The position numbers and the translations under genes are program-made. From Natrinema longum (GTDB taxonomy: Archaea > Halobacteriota > Halobacteria > Halobacteriales > Natrialbaceae), in the NCBI RefSeq assembly GCF_017352095.1, contig NZ_CP071463.1, positions 1,240,001 to 1,304,000 of the forward strand: a stretch of 64,000 nucleotides of DNA. The letters run 5' to 3'. Below, piece after piece: positions 22,410 to 30,873 of this stretch; the stretch's first letter is position 1; each line of letters opens with the position of its first letter. The notes under the pieces were generated by a model. That model was given only the letters and a program-made list of their open reading frames with translations. It did no database searches and was not told where the DNA came from.

Positions 22410-22985
22410 ATGAAAGACGGGGTGCGGGCGCTGGGCGTCGCCGAATCGTATCGGGGCGATGCCGATCGCGGCCGGCAGAGCACGCTGGCCGGGGCCGTCG
22501 TTCGCGCCGACCGCGTCTGCGACGGCCTCGCGTACGGCTCCTGTCGCGTCGGTGGGGCCGACGGAACCGACGCCGTCATCGATCTGATCGACGGACTCGA
22601 CCGTCCGGACGCCCGGTACGTCCTGCTCGGCGCCGTCGCCCCCGCGTGGTACAACCTCCTCGCGCTTTCGCGCATTCAGGCAGCGATCGAGTGGCCGGTC
22701 ATCGCCGTCACCTTCGAAGCCAGCGACGGCCTCGAGGCCGGCCTCCGAGACGCGTTTTCCGGCCCCGAACTCGAGGCACGGCTCGCGACCTACCGAGCGC
22801 TGCCCGACCGGCGCGAACTGTCGGTCGACGGCGAGACCGTCTACGTCAGGCAGGTCGGCCTCGAGCCCGCCGAGGCCGACGACGTCGTCCGGGCGTTCAC
22901 GCCCGTCGGCGGCCGTCCGGAGCCGATCCGGGTCGCGAAGATGGCGGCTCGAGCGGCCGATTCGTACGCTCGTTCGTTCGAGTGA
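22410..22985 (+). CDS. DUF99 family protein (endonuclease V-like fold)
   Basis: 191 residues. It starts with MKDGVRALGVAESY and contains LAGAVVRADRVCDGLAYG, VLLGAVAPAWYNL and VTFEASDGLEAGL, the conserved blocks of the DUF99 (UPF0215) family, which has an endonuclease V-like RNase H fold. Biochemical role is not established. It starts three bases after the small acidic protein gene and is followed after about 100 bases by the uracil-DNA glycosylase gene, a loose link to DNA repair. Confidence 0.85.
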   Translation: MKDGVRALGVAESYRGDADRGRQSTLAGAVVRADRVCDGLAYGSCRVGGADGTDAVIDLIDGLDRPDARYVLLGAVAPAWYNLLALSRIQAAIEWPVIAVTFEASDGLEAGLRDAFSGPELEARLATYRALPDRRELSVDGETVYVRQVGLEPAEADDVVRAFTPVGGRPEPIRVAKMAARAADSYARSFE

Positions 22986-23086
22986 ACGGGCGCGAGAGCG
23001 ATCCGTATCGCGAAACCGACTGCGAAACTCGACCCCCGGCGGCTGCGTCCCGAAAGACGTAGGAGGCGACCGATTGAGCCACCTGT

Positions 23087-23683
23087 ATGGGAGAAATGGA
23101 GGATCTCTGTGTTACGGAGTGTACGCGCTGTCCGGCGCTCGTCGACTCTCGCAGCCGGATCGTCAACGGTGCCGGACCGGACGACGCCGACCTGTTGTTC
23201 GTCGGCGAAGGGCCCGGAGCCAACGAAGACGAGCAGGGCGAGCCGTTCGTCGGCCGCAGCGGCACCGTTCTGGACGACGGGCTCCGAGACGTCGGCCTCG
23301 AGCGCGGCGACATCCGCATCACCAACTGCGTGCGCTGTCGCCCTCCGGAGAACCGCGATCCGAACAAAGAGGAACTCGCGAACTGTCGGGGCTACCTCGA
23401 GCGGGAGATCGCCCGCCTCGAGCCGGAGGTGATCGTGACGCTGGGCAAGGTTCCGAGCGAGCATCTCCTCGAGCGCTCGGTCGCGGTGACCAAAGAGGCG
23501 GGCAGCCTCGAAGAGGTACGAATCGACGGCACGCCGCGGCGACTCCTGATCTGTGTCCACCCGGCGGCGACGCTGTACGACCGCAGTCAGGAGGAGACGT
23601 TCGAGAACGCGCTCCAGCGGGCGGCCGAGCTCGCGGGTGTCGCGGACAGCGAGGGGGGCCAATCGCGGCTCGACGGCTTCTGA
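23087..23683 (+). CDS. Family 4 uracil-DNA glycosylase
   Basis: 198 residues. Cysteines near the N-terminus (CVTECTRCPALV) and further CVRC and HPAA segments match the 4Fe-4S uracil-DNA glycosylases. The active-site block is GEGPGANEDEQGEPFVGRSG and the second motif is VHPAATLY. It removes uracil from DNA arising by cytosine deamination. The ATG at 23087 is about seven bases after a short TATA-like region. A longer frame in another phase over the same DNA is a shadow. Confidence 0.93.
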   Translation: MGEMEDLCVTECTRCPALVDSRSRIVNGAGPDDADLLFVGEGPGANEDEQGEPFVGRSGTVLDDGLRDVGLERGDIRITNCVRCRPPENRDPNKEELANCRGYLEREIARLEPEVIVTLGKVPSEHLLERSVAVTKEAGSLEEVRIDGTPRRLLICVHPAATLYDRSQEETFENALQRAAELAGVADSEGGQSRLDGF

Positions 23684-23766
23684 GCGCACCTCTCGAGTCC
23701 GATCCGGCTCTCGATGGAGGGTGTACCGGCAAAACTGTTATTTTCACACAGGCTGTCATTTCGGGT

Positions 23767-24234
23767 ATGTCCCCCGCTTCGGACTCCCCTCCAGCCTCGA
23801 ATCCGTCGTGGCGGTACGGCGTCTACCTGTTCCCGATTCCGCCGCTGTTGTTGGTCGTCACGTACGCGACAGTGAGCCTGTTTACCGTGGCAGCACAGGC
23901 CGAATCCCCGCTGCTAGCGATCGGAGCGTTCGCCGCGACGGTCCTCACCGGCTGGGTCGCGTACCTGATCGCGGCGGTGGTAACGGTGGCGCTGGCCATG
24001 GACGCGCTCGCGCTCCGCGATCATCCGGCCTGGAATCCGAATCCGTGGCTCGCGGCCGTACTCGGCGTCGTTCACTTCGGCGGCGCGTTCCTGGCGGTTC
24101 CGTATCTCCTCTCGGTGCCGGGAATCAGCTACTACGTGTATCGCCGTCGGCAGTCCGTCGGCGGGGATGGCAACGGCGGTCACGGCGACGAACACGGATC
24201 GGTCGACTCGTCGGGTGGCGAGTACTCGACGTGA
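23767..24234 (+). CDS. Small integral membrane protein
   Basis: 155 residues from ATG 23767, chosen because the longer frame upstream lies antiphase over the glycosylase gene. About three hydrophobic spans (GVYLFPIPPLLLVVTYATVS; LLAIGAFAATVLTGWVAYLI; WLAAVLGVVHFGGAFLAVPY) are followed by a Gly/Asp/Ser-rich hydrophilic tail. No functional motif. The family seems to be a haloarchaeal membrane protein without assigned function. It has its own transcript or reads through from the glycosylase gene, 83 bases upstream. Confidence 0.75.
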   Translation: MSPASDSPPASNPSWRYGVYLFPIPPLLLVVTYATVSLFTVAAQAESPLLAIGAFAATVLTGWVAYLIAAVVTVALAMDALALRDHPAWNPNPWLAAVLGVVHFGGAFLAVPYLLSVPGISYYVYRRRQSVGGDGNGGHGDEHGSVDSSGGEYST

Positions 24235-24293
24235 GAGTAATAGGCGGTTGCCCGAATGGTAATTCACTTCAACGCGGCTCACCGAGTACGCGT

Positions 24294-24956
24294 ATGAGCA
24301 CCGTTTCGTCTCCACAGGAGGAAGCTCTCGCCTCCGTCGTCGTCGTCGACTACGGACTCGGGAACCTCCGCAGCGTCACCCGTGGCCTCGAGCGTGCGGG
24401 TGCCGACGTCGAGATCACCGACGATCCTGACGCGTTCGCCGCGGCCGACGGCGTGGTCCTGCCGGGCGTCGGCGCGTTCCGCGAGGGCGTCGAGAACGCC
24501 GACCCGCTCCGCGAGGACCTCCTCGCGGTCGCCGACAGCGGCACGCCCCTCTTTGGCATCTGTCTCGGCATGCAGATGCTGCTGACGACCAGCGAGGAAG
24601 GGGAAACCGACGGCGAGTCGGCCGTTCAGGGACTGGATCTGATCCCCGGAACCAACGTCCGGTTCGCCGAGGGGCAGAAGGTGCCACACATGGGCTGGAA
24701 CGAACTCGAGGTCCAGCGCGAGCACCCGCTTGTAGAGGGTGTCGACGGAAACTACGCCTACTTCGTCCACTCCTACTACGCGGCCCCGGACGACGAGGCC
24801 GCGACGGTCGCGACGACCGACTACGAGCGCGAGTTCCCGTCGATCGTGGCCAACGACGAGGGGACCGTCTTCGGAACGCAGTTCCACCCCGAGAAGAGCG
24901 GCGAGACCGGATTGCAAATCCTGCGGAACTTCGTCGGGATCTGCGCCGAGGAGTAG
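24294..24956 (+). CDS. hisH: Imidazole glycerol phosphate synthase, glutaminase subunit
   Basis: 220 residues from ATG 24294. Class I glutamine amidotransferase: VVVDYGLGNLRSV at the start, VLPGVGAFREG, the nucleophile elbow GICLGMQML, and the His/Glu pair in GTQFHPEKSG. HisH supplies ammonia to HisF in histidine biosynthesis. hisF is not in this window, so the pathway genes are scattered. It is the last gene before the origin region. Confidence 0.94.
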   Translation: MSTVSSPQEEALASVVVVDYGLGNLRSVTRGLERAGADVEITDDPDAFAAADGVVLPGVGAFREGVENADPLREDLLAVADSGTPLFGICLGMQMLLTTSEEGETDGESAVQGLDLIPGTNVRFAEGQKVPHMGWNELEVQREHPLVEGVDGNYAYFVHSYYAAPDDEAATVATTDYEREFPSIVANDEGTVFGTQFHPEKSGETGLQILRNFVGICAEE

Positions 24957-25082
24957 TCGGGGCTCGAGAACACGGGTTTCGACCGTCTAGGTTTTGACTG
25001 GAGTGCCCTGCTGTTGATTCCTCTCAACGATTGGACACGACCTCCTGAAGACACGGGTTCGGGAGACGAATCCGTGGAGACA

Positions 25083-25104
25083 CACCCCTCGATGCCGCTG
25101 TATG
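25083..25104 (-). repeat. Inverted copy of the origin repeat
   Basis: On the minus strand it reads atacagcggcatcgaggggtg, the same element as the nine downstream copies but in opposite orientation and about 410 bp away from the nearest one. Inverted ORB pairs usually flank the unwinding element. Confidence 0.7.
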
Positions 25105-25412
25105 CAGCCGGTAGATGGCTTGTCCATCGGTGAATCGGCGGAATCGTCGATAGCGACTGCTGAGACGGTGCCGGTCACGATGGTGATGCCAAACGGAAAC
25201 ACCACTCCTATATACTCGTTCTGTGTTATCGTCCATTGATAGTATTGGACGACTCGTTCAAGCGGTATTGGACGACGTTTCCCGCTCGAGAAGAACGACA
25301 CGGTTAGCTCTTGAATGTGCTCGCGTTTGGCTCTCGAATGTGCTCTGGTCGGTTGTAGTGTTGATTCGGTCCGTTCCGGTGTTGCTCCCATCCGAGACGA
25401 TCGCTCGAGTCG

Positions 25413-25464
25413 CGCCAGCAGAACCCATCATCGGGCCGCGCCAGCAGATCCCATCATCGGGCCG
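25413..25464. repeat. Two tandem copies of a 26-bp unit in the origin region
   Basis: cgccagcagaWcccatcatc followed by gggccg repeats exactly once with a single A/T change, at 25413-25438 and 25439-25464. Confidence 0.75.
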
Positions 25465-25513
25465 CGAGTCCTCCCTCTCGAGCACCGTTTCGAGTCGACA
25501 CACGGCCAAGTCG

Positions 25514-26022
25514 TTACAGCGGCACTGTGGGGTGTGTGTCCCCACATACAGCGGCACCGAGGGGTGGAAACCGGCCGATTCACGGTCGATAGAAACGCTT
25601 TTTATTCGATACAGCGGAACTACGGCATCGTCCCGCTACCCGAACTCGGCTCCCTCCGGCCGGGACGGCAGCTACCCCACGGATCCCGCCGGCCGGGTGG
25701 CGTCCGTCCTTCGTGTGACCCCCCACCATACAGCGGCACTCCGGGGTCCGTCGACGAGTGAAACGGGGAATCGAGGCGACTATACAGCGGCACTGCGGAG
25801 TGCAGTTCCGCCTATACAGCGGCACTCCGGGGTTTCCGGGGAACACCGGGAATCCCCGGCGCGCTTGCACCACCCCGATGAGTGATTGCGGGCAACCGGG
25901 ACGCCTATACAGCGGAATCGAGGGGTGAATATTCACCTATACAGCGGCACCCCGGGGTGTTTTTCGCCCATCTCAGGAACGCAACCCGACGAGTTCCGAG
26001 TATACAGCGGCACTCCGGTTCG
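25514..26022 (+). repeat. Nine same-strand origin recognition box-like repeats
   Basis: The common form is TATACAGCGGCAC-N(2-4)-GGGGTG. The ACAG core starts at 25516, 25548, 25611, 25730, 25784, 25816, 25909, 25941 and 26004. The G-run at the end resembles the G-string described for haloarchaeal ORBs. Steps between cores are 32, 63, 119, 54, 32, 93, 32 and 63 bp. A perfect 14-bp palindrome GGTGAATATTCACC (25924-25937) separates the 25909 and 25941 copies. They are presumed binding sites of the adjacent Orc1/Cdc6. Confidence 0.85.
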
Positions 26023-26063
26023 GAACGGTTAAGTAGTCGTCGCGACTTGTCCCCGCTATCCGA

Positions 26064-27263
26064 ATGTCGGATTCGATGGATTACTTCGGCAGCGAGAACG
26101 AGATCTTTCGGAACAAGGAGCTGCTGCAGGTTTCACACCTTCCGGACGGCGATCGGATTATCGGCCGCGAGGCCGAACTGACGAATCTCGCGAACGCGAT
26201 CAAACCCGCGACGCGGGGGAACACGCCGAACAACGTCCTCGTCTACGGGAAGACGGGAACTGGAAAATCGCTGTGTTCGAAGTTCATCACGAATCAGGCC
26301 ATCGAACGGGCGAAGGGCAACGACGTCTCGATCGGCGTCGCCTACATCGACTGCCTGCAGGAATCGACCGAAACGCAGGCCGTCCAGTCGGCCGGGCACC
26401 AGCTCAACGAGCAGTCCGAGACGGACGTCTCGATCCCCCACTCGGGGCTGAGCACGGCCGAATACTACCGCCGCCTGTGGCACATCGTCGACACCCGTCA
26501 CGACGTCGCGTTGATCATCCTCGACGAAGTCGACAAGATCGAGGACGACGACATCCTGATGCAGCTCTCTCGGGCCGTCGAATCCGGCAAACTCACCGAG
26601 AGCACGGTCGGCGTAATCGGCATCTCGAATAAGGTCCGCTACAAGGACTCGCTGGACGAGCGAATCAAATCCAGCCTCTGTGAGCGGGAGTACGTCTTCT
26701 CGCCGTACGACGCGACCCAGATCCGGGAGATCCTGCGCTCGCGGTCGGACGCGTTCCACGAGGGCGTCCTCGAGGACGGCGTCGTCCCACGCGTGGCCGC
26801 ACTCGCGGCCCGCGAGCACGGCGACGCGCGGAAGGCGATCGACATCCTCCGATTCGCCGGCGAGATCGCCGAGGAGAACGACCTCGAGACGGTCACCGAG
26901 TCCTGTGTCGACCAGGCCCACGAGCGCGAGGAGACCAGCCGATTGGCCGAACTGATCTCCAAGAGTCCCAGTCACGCGAAACTCGTCCTCGAGGCGATGG
27001 CGCTGTCGACCCAACAGAAGAAAGGCGACGACGCGCCGGTAACGACCAACGAGGCTTACGACCTCTACAAGCGGCTCTGTGACCGTGATGGCTCCGAACA
27101 CCTGAAACTGCGCCGGGTTCGGGACATCCTCTCGGAACTCGAGTTCCTCTCGATCATCGAACAGGAGCGCAAGTGGGCCGGCAAGGGGAAGGGCAACTAC
27201 ATGGAAAACCGGCTGATCGACGAGCCGGAGGTCATCATCGCTGCCTGTAACGAGTCCGAATAG
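26064..27263 (+). CDS. Orc1/Cdc6 replication initiator
   Basis: 399 residues. AAA+ domain: initiator-type GREAELTNLANAI at about 35, Walker A YGKTGTGKS, Walker B IILDEVDKIE, sensor 1 GISNKVRYKD, and sensor 2 in HGDARKAIDILRFAGEIA. A C-terminal winged helix (about 310-390) supplies DNA contacts. It binds the repeats just upstream and loads MCM. The last repeat (26001) starts 63 bases before the ATG and includes a TATA-like tatacag, so the initiator may control its own promoter. Haloarchaea have many cdc6 paralogues; which one this is cannot be fixed here. Confidence 0.95.
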   Translation: MSDSMDYFGSENEIFRNKELLQVSHLPDGDRIIGREAELTNLANAIKPATRGNTPNNVLVYGKTGTGKSLCSKFITNQAIERAKGNDVSIGVAYIDCLQESTETQAVQSAGHQLNEQSETDVSIPHSGLSTAEYYRRLWHIVDTRHDVALIILDEVDKIEDDDILMQLSRAVESGKLTESTVGVIGISNKVRYKDSLDERIKSSLCEREYVFSPYDATQIREILRSRSDAFHEGVLEDGVVPRVAALAAREHGDARKAIDILRFAGEIAEENDLETVTESCVDQAHEREETSRLAELISKSPSHAKLVLEAMALSTQQKKGDDAPVTTNEAYDLYKRLCDRDGSEHLKLRRVRDILSELEFLSIIEQERKWAGKGKGNYMENRLIDEPEVIIAACNESE

Positions 27264-27327
27264 CGGTCGCTCGATCCGAATAGCGTAACGCCAGTCATCG
27301 AGTCCGCGGGCGACGAGCGGAATCGGA

Positions 27328-27684
27328 TCACAGCAGTTCGCGGACTTCGGAGTACCACATGTCGTGGTAGTCGACGTGACCAACCCGACGAGCGATCGCG
27401 ACGGCAAGCGAGTGCCAGCAGCGCTCGGTCGGATCGTCGGCATCGAGGTTGTACTCGCTGTCCTTGCAGGTACAGCCGCCGTCCTCGACGATGTACTCGT
27501 CGTCGTAGCCGACGACGATCGTGAAATCCCGGTAGGATTTCACGCGGTTTTCGCCAACCGCTTCGATGGCCCGAACGCCGCGATCGCCGTGAATCTCGGA
27601 AATGTCGCCGACGATCTCGGGCGTGAGTTCGCCGGCTTCCTCGAGGGCTGCTTGCCATCGCTCGACGGGGTTGGCCTCCGACAC
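27328..27684 (-). CDS. SWIM-type zinc-finger protein
   Basis: 118 residues from a GTG at 27684 ([19 protein letters not shown]), placed about 27 bases after a weak TATA-like ttttacag; the longer frame to 27828 would cover the start of trm1. A helical N-terminal domain ([18 protein letters not shown]) leads to a beta region and the motif [14 protein letters not shown] followed by CWH, i.e. C-x-C-x(n)-C-x-H, the SWIM zinc-finger pattern. SWIM domains bind DNA or proteins. It is divergent from trm1. Widespread in haloarchaea, function unknown. Confidence 0.75.
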   Translation of the reverse strand: MSEANPVERWQAALEEAGELTPEIVGDISEIHGDRGVRAIEAVGENRVKSYRDFTIVVGYDDEYIVEDGGCTCKDSEYNLDADDPTERCWHSLAVAIARRVGHVDYHDMWYSEVRELL

Positions 27685-27817
27685 GTCCGTGACTGTGCGC
27701 CGAACTGTAAAATCGGTTTGGTTGTCCGCCGCGTCCGATCCCGGCGATCGAGTTCGGACGCGACGGTCGGCCACACGAGACCACACGGTTTTTCGCCCGC
27801 TACCGACGAGAGGGCGT

Positions 27818-28933
27818 ATGCGCGTCACCGAGGGCGGGGTCGAACTCGAGGTCCCCGGCGAACAGACGGAGGGGATCGAGGAGTCGGTCTTCTACAACCC
27901 GCGACAGGAGCTGAATCGGGATCTGACGATCGCGACGCTGCGGGCCTATCGCGAGCGCGAGGAGCGGGCCACATCGTATCTGGACGCGATGACTGCAAGC
28001 GGCGTCCGCGGCGTTCGGGCCGCCGCCGACGGCTGGGACGTCACCTGCTGTGACGTCGACGAGGAGGCGGTCGAACTCGCACGGTCGAACCTCGCGCGAA
28101 ACGACTGCGAGGCGACGGTCGAGCACCGCAATGTCAGCGCCCTCATGCACGACGAGCCCTTCGACGTGATCGATCTCGACCCCTACGGGACGCCGATGCC
28201 GTTCGCCGACGCCGCATTCGCGAACTGTCGCGACCTCGTCTGTGTGACCGCGACGGACACCGCACCCATGTGTGGGGCACACTTCAACAGCGGCGTCCGC
28301 TCGTATTCCGCGATCCCCCAGAATACCGACTACCACGCCGAGATGGGCGTTCGGATCCTCGTCTCTGCGCTCGCCCGAAGCGCCGCTCGCTTCGACGTCG
28401 GCGTCGAACCGATCCTGACCCACGCGACCAGCCACTACGTTCGGACCTACCTCGAACTGACCCACAAGCCCACGTCGGCCGACGCCGCGATCGACGAGCT
28501 AGGCTATCTCTACCACTGCGAAGACTGTCTCTACCGCGAGGCCGATTCCGGGCTGATCGCCGCTCCCCTCGAGACGTGTCCCCACTGCGACGGCAATCGG
28601 ATGCTCACCGCCGGTCCCGTCTGGCTCGGCCCCGTGCAGGACCCGACGTTCGTCGGCGCTGTCCGGGACGAAATCCCCTATACGTTCGACACTGCACCGG
28701 AGGCGAGGGAACTCTGTGACACGCTCGCGGCGGAACTCGACGAACCGACCCACTACGACCAGCACAAGCTCTGTCGCAACTGGGGGCTGCCCGCGAACGC
28801 GATGGACGAGTTCCTGGCCGATCTCCGCGAGGCGGGGCACGCGGCCTCGCGAGCCCACTACGGCGGGACGACGTTCAAGACGGACGCGAGCGTCGGCGAG
28901 ATCCGCGCGGCGACTGCGTCGAATCTCGGCTAA
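27818..28933 (+). CDS. trm1: tRNA (guanine26-N2)-dimethyltransferase
   Basis: 371 residues from ATG 27818 ([16 protein letters not shown]); a frame reaching 27602 is an overlapping extension. Motifs are [15 protein letters not shown], the SAM site [16 protein letters not shown], the catalytic [11 protein letters not shown], and a C-terminal zinc ribbon CEDC...CPHC, followed by [17 protein letters not shown]. It methylates G26 of many tRNAs once or twice, using SAM. It converges with the small zinc-ribbon gene with a 5-bp gap. Confidence 0.95.
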   Translation: MRVTEGGVELEVPGEQTEGIEESVFYNPRQELNRDLTIATLRAYREREERATSYLDAMTASGVRGVRAAADGWDVTCCDVDEEAVELARSNLARNDCEATVEHRNVSALMHDEPFDVIDLDPYGTPMPFADAAFANCRDLVCVTATDTAPMCGAHFNSGVRSYSAIPQNTDYHAEMGVRILVSALARSAARFDVGVEPILTHATSHYVRTYLELTHKPTSADAAIDELGYLYHCEDCLYREADSGLIAAPLETCPHCDGNRMLTAGPVWLGPVQDPTFVGAVRDEIPYTFDTAPEARELCDTLAAELDEPTHYDQHKLCRNWGLPANAMDEFLADLREAGHAASRAHYGGTTFKTDASVGEIRAATASNLG

Positions 28934-28938
28934 TCGAG

Positions 28939-29139
28939 TTACTCGATATCGGCGTAGAGGCGGACGAGCCCGCACTCGGGACAGCAGACGCCCTGCAGTT
29001 TCGTCGTGTTCTTCAGGCCGATCTTCCCCAGCAGTCCGTCGCGTTTCCCGGTCGGGATGGACAGGCTCATCCCCTCAGTGTCGCGAACGGGGACCGATTC
29101 CATCGTCACGCCACAGTCCGGACAACGTCGCTGGTCCAT
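28939..29139 (-). CDS. Small zinc-ribbon protein
   Basis: 66 residues with two CxxC pairs, CPDC (residue 6) and CPEC (residue 53), the classic single zinc ribbon. A glycine-rich loop with TGKRDGLLGKIGLKNTTK lies between. The C-terminal strand LVRLYADIE resembles small haloarchaeal nucleic-acid-associated ribbons. Start ATG 29139. No operon partner on this strand. Function unknown. Confidence 0.75.
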   Translation of the reverse strand: MDQRRCPDCGVTMESVPVRDTEGMSLSIPTGKRDGLLGKIGLKNTTKLQGVCCPECGLVRLYADIE

Positions 29140-29346
29140 ACGAGACCATCGACGGAACGTTGGAAAAGAATACTGTCCGGGAGAGGAACGGCCACGAGCG
29201 GACCGAACTGCGGCCGTCGACCGGGCCGAGCCGGATCAACGGCTCGCCGATCGAAACCGGTGGATACGGCGCTGGGACGGGTTCCGAATCGATGCGAGCG
29301 GTGGTCGTTACAGCGTAAGCGTCGATTGTAGGACCGTCCGACGAGA

Positions 29347-29356
29347 TTAGATATAC
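29347..29356 (+). promoter_or_regulatory. TATA box deciding the start of the YihY/BrkB gene
   Basis: ttagatatac lies 24-33 bases before the GTG at 29380 but only about 10-18 before the GTG at 29365, so 29380 is the likelier leaderless start. Confidence 0.6.
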
Positions 29357-29379
29357 CGACCGGCGTGGAAGGGCCGTCC

Positions 29380-30678
29380 GTGATCGATCACAGACGGGGA
29401 CTCGAGCTGACCCGCGCAGCGATCGGCCTCGCACGGACCGAACAGCTGACGCTGCTGGCGGCCGGCGTCGCGTTCTACGGGTTCATCTCGCTCGTACCGC
29501 TCATGCTGCTCGCGCTGGGAATCGCCGCGTCGATCGGTGGGGAGGCGCTCGCGGCGCGGCTCACGGCAGCAGCCAGCGACATCCTGACGCCGACGGCCCA
29601 GGAGCTACTCGCCGAGACGCTCGTCGACGATACCGGTCGGCAGGGAGCGACCATCGCCGGCATCCTCGGGCTGTTGTGGGGGTCGAGTCGCGTCCTTCGG
29701 GGCCTCGATCGAGCCTTCTCGCAAGTGTACGGCACTGCGGGGGAGAAGTCGCTGCTCGATACCGTCTGGGACGCGACGATCGTCTCCATCGGCATCACGC
29801 TGGGACTCGTCGTCGTCGGCGTCCTCGAGCTCGTACTCCGGTTCGTTCCCGGGTTCGGCCTGTCGGTCGTCGGCCAGCTGTTCGTCGTCCTCGGCCTGGT
29901 TGCGACGTTCCTGCCGCTGTACGTCGTCTTTCCCGACGCGAACGTCGGGCTTCGCGAGGCAGCTCCCGGAACGATCGTCGCCGCCGTCGGCTGGTACGCG
30001 CTGAGCCAGGGGTTCTCGCTGTATACCAGCCTGGCGACCAGCTACGCGATCTACGGTGCGCTCGGTGCCGTGTTCCTCGTCCTGGTCTGGCTGTACGTCG
30101 GTTCGATAATCCTGGTCTTCGGCGCAGTCCTCAACGCCGTCCTCGTCGACCGTGAAGTGGATCGGCAGCTACAAAGTCCCGGACACCGACAGATTTCCAC
30201 AGAAGCGATGACCGACGACGCTACGGGTGCCGACGAGGGAGCCACGGAGGACCGCACGAGCGACGCTGGAGGGAGGCGGCGGGCCAGCGCCCGGACCCGG
30301 GATCGCGCCGGCGACGCGGCAGTCCTCCGCGAGGAGATCGAGCGGCTGCGCGACCGCGTGGACGCCTTCGAAGACGACGTCGAGGACAGGACCGTTCGAA
30401 AAGAATCCCTCGAGGGCGAACTCAAACGCTACGTCCGGCGACGGGTTCGGCGCGGCCACGCACAGGACTGGGGCCCATACCTCGTCTTGCTGTATGGAAC
30501 GGCGATGTCGATCGCCGCGTTCTACTTCCTCGAGGGTCCCTGGGCGGTCCTCTCGATGCTGGTCGTCTGGACCTCGACGCTCGGCGTCTACGTGCTGATG
30601 GTCCTGTTCGGATTCGGCATCTCCCTGCTCGGGATCCCCGGCCGCCTCCGGAACCTGATCGGCGACCGACGCTCCTGA
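29380..30678 (+). CDS. YihY/BrkB-family integral membrane protein
   Basis: 432 residues from GTG 29380. Family hallmarks are LAAGVAFYGFISLVPLMLL in the first span, LWGSSRVLRGLDRAFSQVYG in the following loop, and TFLPLYVVFPDANVGLREAA and GSIILVFGAVLNAVL later. Six membrane spans are followed by a long charged cytoplasmic coiled segment (about 280-365) and two further C-terminal spans, an extension beyond the usual family length. Bacterial homologues were once called RNase BN by error; the real role is unknown, with transport or envelope functions suggested. Confidence 0.88.
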   Translation: MIDHRRGLELTRAAIGLARTEQLTLLAAGVAFYGFISLVPLMLLALGIAASIGGEALAARLTAAASDILTPTAQELLAETLVDDTGRQGATIAGILGLLWGSSRVLRGLDRAFSQVYGTAGEKSLLDTVWDATIVSIGITLGLVVVGVLELVLRFVPGFGLSVVGQLFVVLGLVATFLPLYVVFPDANVGLREAAPGTIVAAVGWYALSQGFSLYTSLATSYAIYGALGAVFLVLVWLYVGSIILVFGAVLNAVLVDREVDRQLQSPGHRQISTEAMTDDATGADEGATEDRTSDAGGRRRASARTRDRAGDAAVLREEIERLRDRVDAFEDDVEDRTVRKESLEGELKRYVRRRVRRGHAQDWGPYLVLLYGTAMSIAAFYFLEGPWAVLSMLVVWTSTLGVYVLMVLFGFGISLLGIPGRLRNLIGDRRS

Positions 30679-30819
30679 AGAAGCGTCCGACCCCCATCCG
30701 CACCCGACCGTTCTCCACCTCTCGTTCCCGTTCTCGGCTCCCGCTCGGAATCACTCCCCGGTGACCCCTACTCGTTGCTCCCGGACCGACGATCCTCGCC
30801 GTACTCGAGTCGTCCTCCC

Positions 30820-30873
30820 GTCGTCTCGCGTGTGCGTCGCCCTGCTGTCGTCTTACGTGTTCGTCGCCTTACT
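30820..30873. repeat. 27-bp tandem repeat at the hydrolase 3' end
   Basis: Two imperfect copies of gtcgtctYRcgtgtKcgtcg-ccYtRct at 30820-30846 and 30847-30873, overlapping the stop codon of the minus-strand hydrolase gene (30869). The rest of 30679-30819 is pyrimidine-rich on the plus strand with no gene. Confidence 0.55.

Larger units (their letters stand above)
24957..26063. other. Replication origin region upstream of orc1/cdc6
   Basis: About 1.1 kb without a supported gene, directly upstream of an Orc1/Cdc6 initiator gene. It contains ten copies of an origin-recognition-box-like element (see repeat entries), a 26-bp tandem repeat, two copies of gtattggacgac (25242 and 25265), two copies of a gaatgtgctc element (about 25312-25341), and AT-richer islands near 25200-25245 and 25595-25612 that could unwind. 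Open frames crossing it have no codon bias and are rejected. Haloarchaeal origins typically lie next to cdc6 genes. Confidence 0.85.

Noticed and set aside
25083-26022. Possible CRISPR array
   Set aside because: Repeats are short, imperfect and irregularly spaced with one inverted copy, and they lie next to orc1/cdc6 with no cas genes; origin boxes explain them.
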